Shown piece by piece: positions 42,800 through 51,828 of a stretch of 64,000 nucleotides of DNA (position 1 is the stretch's first letter; every line of letters starts with the position of its first letter). The position numbers and the translations under genes were made by a program. The DNA is from Rhodococcus sp. 4CII (lineage in GTDB: Bacteria; Actinomycetota; Actinomycetes; Mycobacteriales; Mycobacteriaceae), in the NCBI RefSeq assembly GCF_014256275.1, contig NZ_JACCFE010000002.1:6945501-7009500 (forward strand). Direction: 5' to 3'. The notes beneath the pieces are model-generated. The model made no database searches. It saw only the letters and a program-made list of their open reading frames with translations, and was not told where the DNA came from.

Positions 42800-43837
42800 T
42801 CAGGCGGTCTCGGTGATCGGGCGATCGACCCAGCTCATCAGGTCGCGCAGCTTCTTGCCGGTGACCTCGATCGGGTGCTCGGCGTTCGCCTTGCGCAGGC
42901 TCTCGAGCTCGGTGTTGCCGTTCTCGACGTTGGCGACCAGGCGGCGGGTGAACTCACCCGACTGGATGTCGGCCAGGATCGCCTTCATGCGCTCCTTGGT
43001 GCCGGCGTCGATGACGCGCGGGCCGGACAGGTAGCCACCGAACTCCGCGGTGTCGGACACCGAGTAGTTCATGCGGGCGATGCCGCCCTCGTACATGAGG
43101 TCCACGATGAGCTTGAGCTCGTGCAGCACCTCGAAGTACGCCATCTCGGGCGCGTAGCCGGCCTCGACCATGACCTCGAAACCGGTCTTGACCAGTTCCT
43201 CGGTGCCGCCGCACAGCACGGCCTGCTCGCCGAAGAGGTCCGTCTCGGTCTCTTCCTTGAACGTGGTCTTGATGACGCCGGCGCGGGCGCCGCCGATGGC
43301 CTTGGCGTAGGACAGCGCGAGTGCCTGGCCCTCACCCTTCGGGTCCTGGTCGATCGCGATGAGCGCGGGGACACCCTTGCCGTCGACGAACTGACGACGC
43401 ACCAGGTGGCCCGGGCCCTTCGGGGCGACCATGCCGACGGTGACGAACTCCGGGGCCTTGATCAGCTCGAAGTGGATGTTGAGGCCGTGTCCGAAGAACA
43501 GCGCGTCGCCGTCCTTCAGGTTGGGCTCGATGTCATTGGTGAAGATCGACGCCTGCGCGGTGTCGGGGGCCAGCACCATGATCACGTCGGCCCACTCGGA
43601 AACCTCGGCGGGGGTATCGACGGTCAGGCCCTGCTCCTCGGCCTTCGCGCGGGACTTCGAGCCCTCCTCGAGGCCGATGCGCACATCGACGCCCGAATCG
43701 CGCAGGCTCAGCGAGTGCGCGTGGCCCTGGCTTCCGTACCCGATCACAGCGACCTTACGGCCCTGGATGATCGACAGATCGGCATCGTCGTCGTAGAACA
43801 TCTCCACTGTCATGTCGCTGGTGTCTGCGGTGAGCAC
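42800..43837 (-). CDS. ilvC: Ketol-acid reductoisomerase
   Basis: This is a 345-residue class I enzyme for valine and isoleucine synthesis: acetolactate rearrangement plus NADPH reduction. Seen: FYDDDADLSIIQGRKVAVIGYGSQGHAHSLSL split across the Rossmann start, VAPKGPGHLVRR, KEETETDLFGEQAVLCGG, EVLHELKLIVDLMYEGG and the closing DLMSWVDRPITETA. It follows the mycobacterial IlvC nearly end to end. One oddity is NIHFELIK where I recall Gly in place of Glu. GTG 43837 has GAAGG upstream; ATG 43813 is an alternative. The usual neighbours ilvB, ilvN and serA are absent, so this is probably an extra copy. Confidence 0.95.
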   Translation of the reverse strand: MLTADTSDMTVEMFYDDDADLSIIQGRKVAVIGYGSQGHAHSLSLRDSGVDVRIGLEEGSKSRAKAEEQGLTVDTPAEVSEWADVIMVLAPDTAQASIFTNDIEPNLKDGDALFFGHGLNIHFELIKAPEFVTVGMVAPKGPGHLVRRQFVDGKGVPALIAIDQDPKGEGQALALSYAKAIGGARAGVIKTTFKEETETDLFGEQAVLCGGTEELVKTGFEVMVEAGYAPEMAYFEVLHELKLIVDLMYEGGIARMNYSVSDTAEFGGYLSGPRVIDAGTKERMKAILADIQSGEFTRRLVANVENGNTELESLRKANAEHPIEVTGKKLRDLMSWVDRPITETA

Positions 43838-43955
43838 GTGTGCTGCCTTCTCTTCATGTGAATGGACCGGCCGATGGATGGACCGAGCCGTGATGGGGTA
43901 ATGGTGTTGCTCGGCAACAGTTTTGGGCCGCGTCGAGCTAGTCGAGGCGGAACTG

Positions 43956-44711
43956 TCAGTCGCTGAGTACGCCGGCGGCGATGAATCCGCCGTCGACAGG
44001 GATTACGTGGCCGTTGATGTAGGCCGCGTCGTCGGAGGCGAGGAAGTCCACGGTGCCGGCGACTTCGTCGGGGGTGCCGTAGCGCTGCGCCGGGACCAGG
44101 CGGTTGTAGGCGGCGCGGGTGGCGGCGGTGTGCACTGCCTGTGAGAGCGGGGTTTCGATGGGGCCGGGCGCGACGGCGTTCGCGGTGATGCCGTGCGGGG
44201 CGAGTTCGACTGCTATCTGGCGGGTCAGGCCGATGAGCCCGGCCTTCGAGGTGCCGTATGCGGTGCGACCGGCACCGGCACGAATCCCGCTGGTGGAGGC
44301 GATGTTGATGATGCGGCCCCACCGCTGTTCGAGCATCAGACGGGCGGCCCGCTGGGCGCAGCGGAATGCGCCGGTGAGATTGACGTTCAGGGTCGCCTCC
44401 CAGTGATCGTCGGGATAGTCGAGGAAGGGGAGCGTCTTGGCGATCCCGGCATTGTTGACCAGGATGTCGCAGCGTCCGTAGGTTTCGGCGACCCATTTGA
44501 AGCCCGCTTCGATCGAGGCCCGGTCACCGATGTCCATCGTCAGTGCGTCCGCGCTCATGCCGCGGCTGCTCATGTCGGCGGCGAGGGCGTGGGCGGCCTC
44601 GTGATTCAGGTCGGCCAGCACGACCTGCCGGCCGTGCGCACCCAGACGTTCGGCGATGGCCGCGCCGATCCCGGCCCCGGATCCGGTGACAAGGGCAATG
44701 CGTTCATTCAT
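43956..44711 (-). CDS. SDR-family oxidoreductase, paralog B
   Basis: The protein has 251 residues: TGSGAGIG, GRCDILVNNAGIAKT, NIASTSG (catalytic Ser), YGTSK (Tyr, Lys) and NGHVIPVDGGFIAAGVL. It is a duplicate of the SDR at 33772-34527. It follows the MFS transporter by 76 bases on the same strand and so probably shares its transcript. Together with the divergent thiolase operon it may oxidise a hydroxyacyl intermediate. Confidence 0.9.
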   Translation of the reverse strand: MNERIALVTGSGAGIGAAIAERLGAHGRQVVLADLNHEAAHALAADMSSRGMSADALTMDIGDRASIEAGFKWVAETYGRCDILVNNAGIAKTLPFLDYPDDHWEATLNVNLTGAFRCAQRAARLMLEQRWGRIINIASTSGIRAGAGRTAYGTSKAGLIGLTRQIAVELAPHGITANAVAPGPIETPLSQAVHTAATRAAYNRLVPAQRYGTPDEVAGTVDFLASDDAAYINGHVIPVDGGFIAAGVLSD

Positions 44712-44787
44712 CGTGATTCCTGGTTTCTTCGATGTGGTTAGGGGTGTGGTGCCTGCCGGCGCGGTGACGCCACTGCCCGAATCGCCT

Positions 44788-46119
44788 TCAATGGGGATGG
44801 GGTGCGTGCTCCGGGTCGGCCGCAGTGCGCTGTTCCGAGTCGTCGGATTCCCCGCCGGTCTTCGTGCGCCGGGCGTCGAGGATCGCCACGATCGCGGCGG
44901 CGGCGATGACTCCGACCCCGATGATCCAGAAGCCCGAGGCGGTGTTGCCGGAGGTGGCGACCAGACCGATGAGCAGCGGTCCGACCAGTCCACCGAAGTT
45001 TCCGCACAGGTTGACGAAGCCGACCGAGGCCCCGGCCTGGTTGCGCGGGACGATCTGCATCACCCAGGTCCACCAGAGCGCGAGGGCCGCGAAGATCGAG
45101 CCGGCGGCGACGACGAGCATCACAAAACTGAAGACCGCCCCGATGTGCACGAAATGTTGGGCAATCATGGCGGTGCCACAGACCACGAGGGGTAGCGCGA
45201 TGAACGAGCCGAGGGAGCGGCCGCTGGCGACGGCTCGTTTGGTGACCACGTACAGGGCGAGGGTGCCGACGAGGAACGGGATGGCGGTCAGCAGTCCGAC
45301 GAGGAACGAGCCCTGACCGGTGAGGTCGCCGATGACAGTCGGCAGCCAGAGCGTGAGCGCGTAGATCCCCATCACCCAGAAGAAGTAGATCAGCGCCAGC
45401 AACCACACCACCGGCCGCATGAAGACCTGCAGCAGGGTCGACTCGTCGGTGGTCTCCACGGTGCGGGTGGCCAGGATGTAGTCCCGTTCCTCGGCGCTGA
45501 TCCGCGGATGGTCCTCGGGCTTCTCGGTGGCCGAGAAGTGCAACCAGATCGCGACCAGAATGGCGGGAACGGCCTGGATGATGAACATGGCGCGCCAGTT
45601 GGTGACCTCGATCAGCCACCCGGACAGTGGTGCCATCACCGCCGAGGACAGCGGCACGGTGTACATCGTCAAGGCGACGGCGATACCACGTTCCCGGGAG
45701 GGGAACCAACTGATGAACATCACGGCGAAGGCGGGGAAGATCGCGCCCTCGGCCAGTCCGAGGACGATCCGCGCCGCCAGCAGGACCGGCAGGTTGTGGA
45801 CGACACCGGTCACCGCCGCGGACAGTCCGATGACGACCATGCACGCCACGATGATGGTCTTGGCGTGTCCCTTGCCGGCCCAGGCGCCGGCGGGCAGTCC
45901 GCTGACGACGTAGCCCCAGAAGAACGCCGAGAACACCAGGCCCATCGTGGCCGCACTCAACTGCAGTTCATCGGCAAGGTGGGGGGAAGCGACACTGATG
46001 TTGGTGCGGTCCATGAAACAGATGAAGTAGGTCACGAACAGAGGGATACCGATTCGCGCCCATCGAACCTGTCGGATGTCGATGCGTGGTGGGCGTTCGG
46101 CCGCGGACGTCGGAGTCAT
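44788..46119 (-). CDS. MFS transporter of the anion:cation symporter (ACS) type
   Basis: The 443-residue protein has 12 predicted helices. Family features: FVTYFICFMDRTNISVASPHL in helix 1, FFWGYVVSGLPAGAWAGKGH, the RIVLGLAEGAIFPAF motif, and SWFPSRERGIAVALTMYT. The ACS family imports organic anions such as tartrate, phthalate, hexuronates and 4-hydroxyphenylacetate. ATG 46119 gives the normal length; the frame is open 47 codons further up without support. It is divergent from an IclR regulator, with a CRP-like site between them. It presumably imports the acid degraded by the thiolase operon. Confidence 0.9.
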   Translation of the reverse strand: MTPTSAAERPPRIDIRQVRWARIGIPLFVTYFICFMDRTNISVASPHLADELQLSAATMGLVFSAFFWGYVVSGLPAGAWAGKGHAKTIIVACMVVIGLSAAVTGVVHNLPVLLAARIVLGLAEGAIFPAFAVMFISWFPSRERGIAVALTMYTVPLSSAVMAPLSGWLIEVTNWRAMFIIQAVPAILVAIWLHFSATEKPEDHPRISAEERDYILATRTVETTDESTLLQVFMRPVVWLLALIYFFWVMGIYALTLWLPTVIGDLTGQGSFLVGLLTAIPFLVGTLALYVVTKRAVASGRSLGSFIALPLVVCGTAMIAQHFVHIGAVFSFVMLVVAAGSIFAALALWWTWVMQIVPRNQAGASVGFVNLCGNFGGLVGPLLIGLVATSGNTASGFWIIGVGVIAAAAIVAILDARRTKTGGESDDSEQRTAADPEHAPHPH

Positions 46120-46198
46120 TGCGGGTCCTGTCTTTCCTGAGCAAGGGCGGAAGAAGTGTGGGCGGGTTCTGCACCGCCCTCCTTCCCGGAGACCGAGG

Positions 46199-46216
46199 GC
46201 GTGACCTGAGTCACGC
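46199..46216. promoter_or_regulatory. CRP/GlxR-like operator
   Basis: GCGTGAC-CTGA-GTCACGC is a perfect 7+7 inverted repeat that contains GTGA-N6-TCAC, the core of the CRP/GlxR consensus. It lies between the divergent MFS and IclR genes, 80 bases before the MFS start. Confidence 0.55.
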
Positions 46217-46400
46217 TGCGGATGTGACTGTGTTCCCTTCCGGCATCCGGCGTCAAGCAAGAAGGGAAAGCCCCAGGAAATCGGTCCACATTATGAAATT
46301 GTTGACCGAGATCCAGATCACCTCTTACTGTCGTTTGCATGGCCAGCAGGCCGATCATCCATTCCACTCTTGCTAAATGCGAGTTCAGGGGGATTTCACA

Positions 46401-47228
46401 ATGCGGAACGATTCCAGTGATCCGGTGTCGGTCCGGGCCGGCCGGGACGCACTTCCGGGTTCGCAGAGTGTGCGCCGCGCCCTCGATCTGCTGTCGATGG
46501 TGGCGGGCTTCGACCGCGTCGGCGGACTGTCCCTGGCGGAGCTCGCGTCCGAGAGTGGACTCAGCAAACCGACGGTGCACCGGTTGCTGTCGGAGTTGGT
46601 CAGCACCGGCTACCTCGAGCAGTCCGAGGACAGGCGGTATCTGCTCGGCCCGGAGGCGTACACCGTCGGCAGCGCCGCCGAACGGCGGCACGGCTTGCAG
46701 CAGCAGGCCCTGGCCTCGGTGATACGGCTGGCGCAGGTCTCCGAGGACGCGGCGTTCATCTCGGTGCGCCGCGGCACCCACTCGGTGTGCCTGCACCGGG
46801 AGGAGGGAACGTGGCCGATCCGCAGTCACGTACTCCAGGCCGGTGACCGGTACCCGCTCGGAGTCGGAGCGCACGGCTCGGCCCTGCTGGCGGCCCTGCC
46901 GCCGCAGGTCGCCGCTAGTGTGATGGCGGCCAATGCACCCGAACTCGCCCAGCGCTATCCCGAACTGACCCCGGACCGGTTGCTCGAACAAGCCGAGCGG
47001 ACCCGGCGGCGCGGCGGCATCGCGGTCAACGAGGGCATGGTCGTCCCCGAATCGTGGGCGATCGGAATTGCCGTCCTCGACGCCCACGGCGAACCCGCAC
47101 TCGCGCTGAGCATCGCGGCCATCAGCTCCCGGATGGGACCCGAACGGCAAGCGCGGCTGGCGATCCTGCTCAAAGAAGAAGCCGCCCGCCTCGCCCCCAC
47201 CCTGCGCACCGAATCTTCAGCCATCTAG
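46401..47228 (+). CDS. IclR-family transcriptional regulator
   Basis: The 275-residue IclR protein has QSVRRALDLLSMVAGF and SLAELASESGLSKPTVHRLLSELVSTG (winged HTH, about 25-85), then the effector domain with YPLGVGAHGSALLA, RRRGGIAVNEGMVVPESWAIGI and LALSIAAIS. ATG 46401 follows GGGGGA; an in-frame ATG at 46377 lacks this. It lies between the divergent MFS-SDR unit and the downstream thiolase operon, so it probably controls both. The effector is unknown. Confidence 0.9.
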   Translation: MRNDSSDPVSVRAGRDALPGSQSVRRALDLLSMVAGFDRVGGLSLAELASESGLSKPTVHRLLSELVSTGYLEQSEDRRYLLGPEAYTVGSAAERRHGLQQQALASVIRLAQVSEDAAFISVRRGTHSVCLHREEGTWPIRSHVLQAGDRYPLGVGAHGSALLAALPPQVAASVMAANAPELAQRYPELTPDRLLEQAERTRRRGGIAVNEGMVVPESWAIGIAVLDAHGEPALALSIAAISSRMGPERQARLAILLKEEAARLAPTLRTESSAI

Positions 47229-47283
47229 CGACCACCACCTGCGGCCATCAGCTCGTCGCCGCACCACTGACAACGGAGAGAAC

Positions 47284-48453
47284 ATGACATCTCGCACCTC
47301 CATCATCGGATGGGAACACTCCAAATTCGGCAGACTCGACCAGCCCGACGTGACCGCTCTGATCGGGTCCGTCGTTCCGGGAGCGCTCACCCACGCCCAG
47401 GTGGCGCCCGACGAGGTCGACGGCATCTTCGTCGGCGTCTACAACAACGGCTTCTCCGACCAGGACTTCCAGGCGTCCCTGGTGTCCCTGCCGATGCCCG
47501 AATTCCAGCACACCCCCGCGATGCGCGTCGAAAATGCCTGTGGCACAGGAAGTGCCGCAATCTATGCGGCGTGTGACTTCATCGACTCCGGGCGCGGCGA
47601 CGTCGCGCTGGTCATCGGCGCCGAGAAAATGACCGCGGTCGACACGCCCACCGCCGGGCAGATCCTGCTCTCGGGTTGCTACCGGCCCGAAGAATCGCAC
47701 GTCACCGGAGGATTCGCCGGTGTCTTCGCCGGGATCGCCCGCGCCTACGCCGAACGCTACGGAGATCCGAGCGCGGCAATGGCCGCCATCGCCGCCAAGA
47801 ACCATCACAACGGCATGAGCAACCCGTACGCCCAGCTGCACAAGGATCGCGGCTTCGAGTTCTGCAACAGCGTCTCCGACAAGAACCCCTACGTCGCGCA
47901 TCCGCTCCGGCGCACGGACTGCTCCCTGATCTCCGACGGAGCGGTGGCGCTGGTGATCACCAGCGCCGACCGGGCGCAGGCCGCACCGCGGCGGGTGGCG
48001 TTCCGCTCCCGCGCCCACGCCAACGACTTCCTCCCGCTCTCGCGGCGCGACCCGATTGAGTTCGCCGGCGCCCGCCTGGCCTGGAACCGGGCACTCGAGC
48101 AGGCGGCGACCTCGACCGTCGACCTCGATTTCATCGAGACCCACGACTGCTTCACCATCGCCGAGCTGATCCAGTACGAGGTGTTCGGACTGGCCGAGCG
48201 CGGCCGAGGACACGAGGTGGTCGACGAGGGGCTGGCCCTGCCCGACGGCAAACTTCCCATCAATCGCTCCGGCGGCCTGAAGGCCAAGGGGCATCCGATC
48301 GGCGCCACCGGTGTGTCGATGCACGCGATCGCCGCCATGCAGCTCACCGCCGAGGCCGGCACCTTCCAACTCCCCACCGCAGATCTCGGAGGCGTATTCA
48401 ACATGGGCGGTACCGCCGTCACCAACTACGCCTCCGTGCTGGAGAGGTGGTGA
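47284..48453 (+). CDS. Thiolase-family protein (SCP-x/acetyl-CoA acetyltransferase type)
   Basis: This 389-residue thiolase has the acyl-enzyme Cys in ENACGTGSAA, ETHDCFTIAELI, and GGLKAKGHPIGATGVS with the catalytic His. The GxKAKGHPIGATG and HDCF motifs are those of the SCP-x-like thiolases rather than the biosynthetic FadA type. It would cleave a 3-oxoacyl-CoA. There is no DUF35 partner next to it, which is common for this class. GGAGAG precedes ATG 47284. It is first in a tightly packed six-gene operon. Confidence 0.9.
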   Translation: MTSRTSIIGWEHSKFGRLDQPDVTALIGSVVPGALTHAQVAPDEVDGIFVGVYNNGFSDQDFQASLVSLPMPEFQHTPAMRVENACGTGSAAIYAACDFIDSGRGDVALVIGAEKMTAVDTPTAGQILLSGCYRPEESHVTGGFAGVFAGIARAYAERYGDPSAAMAAIAAKNHHNGMSNPYAQLHKDRGFEFCNSVSDKNPYVAHPLRRTDCSLISDGAVALVITSADRAQAAPRRVAFRSRAHANDFLPLSRRDPIEFAGARLAWNRALEQAATSTVDLDFIETHDCFTIAELIQYEVFGLAERGRGHEVVDEGLALPDGKLPINRSGGLKAKGHPIGATGVSMHAIAAMQLTAEAGTFQLPTADLGGVFNMGGTAVTNYASVLERW

Positions 48454-48458
48454 CGAGC

Positions 48459-50075
48459 ATGAACGCCACCACAACGCTCACCCCGACCCTCGGCCTGCAG
48501 CGCACCACCAACCTGGCCACCCTGCTCACCCAGACCGCGGCCCGGCTGCCGGACCGGCCCGCCGTCATCCGCGGCGACACGACCTGGACGTGGGCGCAGC
48601 TCGACCACCGCGTCAACGCGCTCACCGCCGCGATGCGCGGCCACGGCCTCACCGCCGGATCGGTGGTGCTGCTGCACAGCCCCAACTGCATGGACACACT
48701 CACCGTCTTCTTCGCCACCTGGCGACTCGGCGCGATCATCGTCCCCACCAACTGCAAACTGGTGCCCGACGACGTCGTCCCCCTCGCCGAGACCGTGGCA
48801 CCCGACCTGGTCATCTGCCACGACACCTGCCAGCCCCACGCGCAGGCCCTGAGCCGGTACGAGACCTGGGCGATCGGCGACGACCGCGACGCCGCACAGT
48901 TCGGCAGCGCCCACGTCGCCGAACTGATCGACAAGCATCAGGCCGACCCAGCCAGCATCGACGCACCGGTCTACGTCGGAACACCGGCCTGGTACTTCTT
49001 CACCTCCGGGACCAGCGGACGGCCGAAGGCCGCGATGCTCAACCACGACCAGATGGCGTTCGTGGTCACCAACCACCTGTGCGATCTGATGCCGCACCTG
49101 ACCGACCGCGACGCCACCCTCGCGCTGGCGCCGCTCTCCCACGGGGCCGGGGTCCACGTCCTGACACACATCGCCCGCGGCGCCGCGGTCGTGCTGACGA
49201 TCGGTGACACCCTCGACGCCGAGGAGGCGTGGGCGCTGATCGACCAGCACTCCGTGTCGACGATGTTCACCGTCCCGACCATCCTCAACAAGCTCGTCCA
49301 GGCCGCCGGCAACCACGATCCGGCCACCAGTAGCCTGCGCTACGTCGTCTACGCGGGTGCCCCGATGACCTCGCGTGACCAGCGGATCGCCATCGACGTC
49401 CTCGGTGAGGTCCTGGTCCAGTACTACGGCCTGTGCGAGGTCACCGGAAACATCACCGTCCTGCCCCCCGAGCTGCATGGGAAGACACCCGCACCCGACG
49501 GCATCGGCACCGCCGGCTACGCCCGCACCGGGATGACCATCAGCATCCAGGATGACGACGGCCGCGAACTGCCCGCCGGGGAGCGCGGCGAGATCTGCGC
49601 TGCCGGGCCGGCCGTGTTCGCGGGATACCTCGACAATCCCGAGGCCAACCGGAAAGCCTTCCGCAACGGCTGGTTCCGCACCGGCGACCTCGGCTACCTC
49701 GATGCGTCCGGGCTGCTGTACATCACCGGGCGCGCCTCGGACATGTTCATCTCCGGTGGCTCCAACATCGACCCCCGCGAGGTGGAAGAGAAGCTGCTCA
49801 AGCATCCGGATGTCGAGGCGGTCGGTGTCGTCGGCGCCCCCGACCCGACCTGGGGCGAAGTCGGATACGCCCTCTGCGTCGTCCGCCCGGGATCGGACCT
49901 GACCACCGACGAGCTGGCGACCTGGTGTCGATCGAACATGGCCCGATACAAGGTGCCCAAGCGGATCGAATTCATCGCGGCACTGCCCACCTCCGGATAC
50001 GGAAAGGTCACCACCATCCTGCTCAAGGAGGAGTTCATCCGGTTGGGTCTGTGGCCGAGCGAGGCCGCCTCGTGA
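48459..50075 (+). CDS. Acyl-CoA synthetase (AMP-forming, FadD-like)
   Basis: This 538-residue adenylate-forming ligase has WYFFTSGTSGRPKAAMLNHDQ (P-loop), QYYGLCEVTGNIT, WFRTGDLGYLD, ITGRASDMFISGGSNIDPREVEE and the C-terminal catalytic lysine in SGYGKVTTILLK. It resembles 4-coumarate or fatty-acyl CoA ligases more than the AcsA type elsewhere in the window. ATG 48459 has GGAGAGG upstream; GTG 48450, overlapping the thiolase stop, is also possible. It would activate the acid that the operon degrades. Confidence 0.92.
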   Translation: MNATTTLTPTLGLQRTTNLATLLTQTAARLPDRPAVIRGDTTWTWAQLDHRVNALTAAMRGHGLTAGSVVLLHSPNCMDTLTVFFATWRLGAIIVPTNCKLVPDDVVPLAETVAPDLVICHDTCQPHAQALSRYETWAIGDDRDAAQFGSAHVAELIDKHQADPASIDAPVYVGTPAWYFFTSGTSGRPKAAMLNHDQMAFVVTNHLCDLMPHLTDRDATLALAPLSHGAGVHVLTHIARGAAVVLTIGDTLDAEEAWALIDQHSVSTMFTVPTILNKLVQAAGNHDPATSSLRYVVYAGAPMTSRDQRIAIDVLGEVLVQYYGLCEVTGNITVLPPELHGKTPAPDGIGTAGYARTGMTISIQDDDGRELPAGERGEICAAGPAVFAGYLDNPEANRKAFRNGWFRTGDLGYLDASGLLYITGRASDMFISGGSNIDPREVEEKLLKHPDVEAVGVVGAPDPTWGEVGYALCVVRPGSDLTTDELATWCRSNMARYKVPKRIEFIAALPTSGYGKVTTILLKEEFIRLGLWPSEAAS

Positions 50076-50992
50076 GCGCCCCCCACACCTCGCTGCTGAT
50101 GGGTGTGCCGCAACTCGAGCACCCGGGACCGCCCGCCGCGCGGCGCGTGGATGCGTATCCTGCCACCCTGCATCACCTCGACACCGAGCTCCCCGCGGGC
50201 CGGTCGTTGCTCCCGGCCCTGCACGACGCCGTGTTCGAACGCGGATTCACCAGTGCCTTCGGGGAACTGCGCGGGGGAGGGTTCACCGAATTCGACTACT
50301 ACATTCCCTCGATCTGCCACGCCGGCACGAGTGTGGCCACCTTCAGCGAGCCCCGGCGCGGACACGGACCCGCGGCGTTCGTCCGGGGTGGGGTGACCAT
50401 CGGCAAGCGCGACGGGAAGGTCTTCGCGCACTGCCACGCCATGTTCGTCGGCGCCGACGGCATCATGCGCGCCGGGCACCTCATTCCGGACTCGGTGCTG
50501 CTCGGCGCCGGTGTGCGGGCCGACCTGTACGCCACCGCCGACGTCGCCATGACGGTAACCCCGGACCCGGAGATCAACTTCCCGGTGTTCCAACCACAAC
50601 CGGTCCACGAAACCACCACCACCCACGAGGGTGGGCTGCGCTCGGTGGTGGCCCGCATCCACCCCAACGTCGACATCGTCGCCGCCGTCGAGCACCTCGC
50701 CGAAACCCACCGGTTCGACACCGCGATCGTGCGCGGCAAGGTCGGCTCCTTCGTCGGCGCGACCCTCACCCAGGGCGATCACGTCATTACCGCACCCGGG
50801 CCCGCCACCGAAGTGATGTACCTCGACGGGGCGGTCACACCCGACGCCGACGGCCGACCACGTGCCGAGTTGTCCTGCGCTGCAGTGGGAATCGACGGAA
50901 ACGTGTACACGGGGTCGGTGGTGCGCGGCCGCAACCCGGTCGCCATGACCTTCGAGCTTGCCCTGTCCGAACCAGATAGGACCATCCAGTGA
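50072..50992 (+). CDS. Tandem PPC (DUF296) domain protein
   Basis: The 306-residue protein appears to carry two PPC/DUF296 domains: the first about 40-185 (FTSAFGELRGGGFTEFDYY, a metal-site-like HCHAMFVG and GHLIPDSVLLG), the second about 205-300 (IHPNVDIVAAVEHLAE, IVRGKVGSFVGATL, YTGSVVRGRNPVAMTFELAL). PPC domains are trimeric and occur in plant AT-hook proteins and in bacterial proteins of unsettled function. GTG 50072 overlaps the CoA ligase stop (GTGA), so it is an integral part of the operon. A role as an enzyme or binding protein in the CoA pathway is likely, but no reaction is known to me. Confidence 0.8.
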   Translation: MSAPHTSLLMGVPQLEHPGPPAARRVDAYPATLHHLDTELPAGRSLLPALHDAVFERGFTSAFGELRGGGFTEFDYYIPSICHAGTSVATFSEPRRGHGPAAFVRGGVTIGKRDGKVFAHCHAMFVGADGIMRAGHLIPDSVLLGAGVRADLYATADVAMTVTPDPEINFPVFQPQPVHETTTTHEGGLRSVVARIHPNVDIVAAVEHLAETHRFDTAIVRGKVGSFVGATLTQGDHVITAPGPATEVMYLDGAVTPDADGRPRAELSCAAVGIDGNVYTGSVVRGRNPVAMTFELALSEPDRTIQ

Positions 50993-51828
50993 TCGACATC
51001 CTCCGACAGACCACCCCGCCGCGGGACAGCGGTGACGCATCCCTCGACGGGAAGGTCGCCCTGCTGTTCGGTGCGGGCACCGCACCCGACGGGTGGAGCA
51101 ACGGCGGCGCCGCCGCGCTGACCTACGCCCGCGCCGGCGCCACCGTCATCTGCGGCGACATCGACGCCGCGGCCGCGACCCGCGTCGCGGACGCCATCAC
51201 CGCCGACGGCGGCACGGCGACCGCACTGCAGGTCGACGTCACCACCGAAGACTCCGTGGCCGCCGCCGTCGCCACGGTGATCGACCAGCATCACCGTGTC
51301 GACATCGTGCACAACAACGTCGGCGTGACCAGGATGGGAGATCCCGTCAGCCTCTCCACTGAGGACTGGCGCCGCGCGCTCGACATCAACCTCACCAGCG
51401 TCTTCCACTCCTGTAAATACGTGCTACCGCACATGCGCGAGGCCAAAACAGGGTCCATCATCAACATCTCGTCACTTGCCGCCATCCGCCACACCGGACT
51501 GCCCTACAGCTCCTACTACGCGACGAAGGCAGCGGTCAACCATCTGACCAGCACACTCGCCGTCGACGAAGCCGCCCACGGTATCCGAATCAACGCCATC
51601 ATGCCGGGACTGATCGACAGTCCACTGATCTACCGCCAGATCGCCGGCCAGTACGCCGACGCGGACGAGATGGTCGCCGCCCGCAACGCGATCGCCCCCA
51701 TCGGCCGCATGGGCACCGTCTGGGAACTCGCCGCCGCCTCCCGCTTCCTGGCCAGCGACGCCGCCAGCTACATCACCGGCGTCTGCCTGGCAGTCGACGG
51801 CGGACTCGGAACGCGGTGCATCGCATGA
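50989..51828 (+). CDS. SDR-family oxidoreductase with atypical cofactor motif
   Basis: The protein has 279 residues. The nucleotide-binding loop reads FGAGTAPDGWSNGGAA, a longer insertion than the usual TGxxxGIG; this is a known variant in SDRs with WSNG. Other features: HNNVGV for NNAG, NISSLAAI (catalytic Ser), YYATK (Tyr, Lys) and the C-terminal SYITGVCLAVDGG. GTG 50989 overlaps the stop of the PPC gene. It would oxidise a hydroxyacyl intermediate or its free acid in this operon. Confidence 0.9.
   Translation: MIDILRQTTPPRDSGDASLDGKVALLFGAGTAPDGWSNGGAAALTYARAGATVICGDIDAAAATRVADAITADGGTATALQVDVTTEDSVAAAVATVIDQHHRVDIVHNNVGVTRMGDPVSLSTEDWRRALDINLTSVFHSCKYVLPHMREAKTGSIINISSLAAIRHTGLPYSSYYATKAAVNHLTSTLAVDEAAHGIRINAIMPGLIDSPLIYRQIAGQYADADEMVAARNAIAPIGRMGTVWELAAASRFLASDAASYITGVCLAVDGGLGTRCIA

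Noticed and set aside
42740..43861. 373-codon plus-strand frame opposite ilvC
   Set aside because: Antisense shadow of ilvC with no family features.
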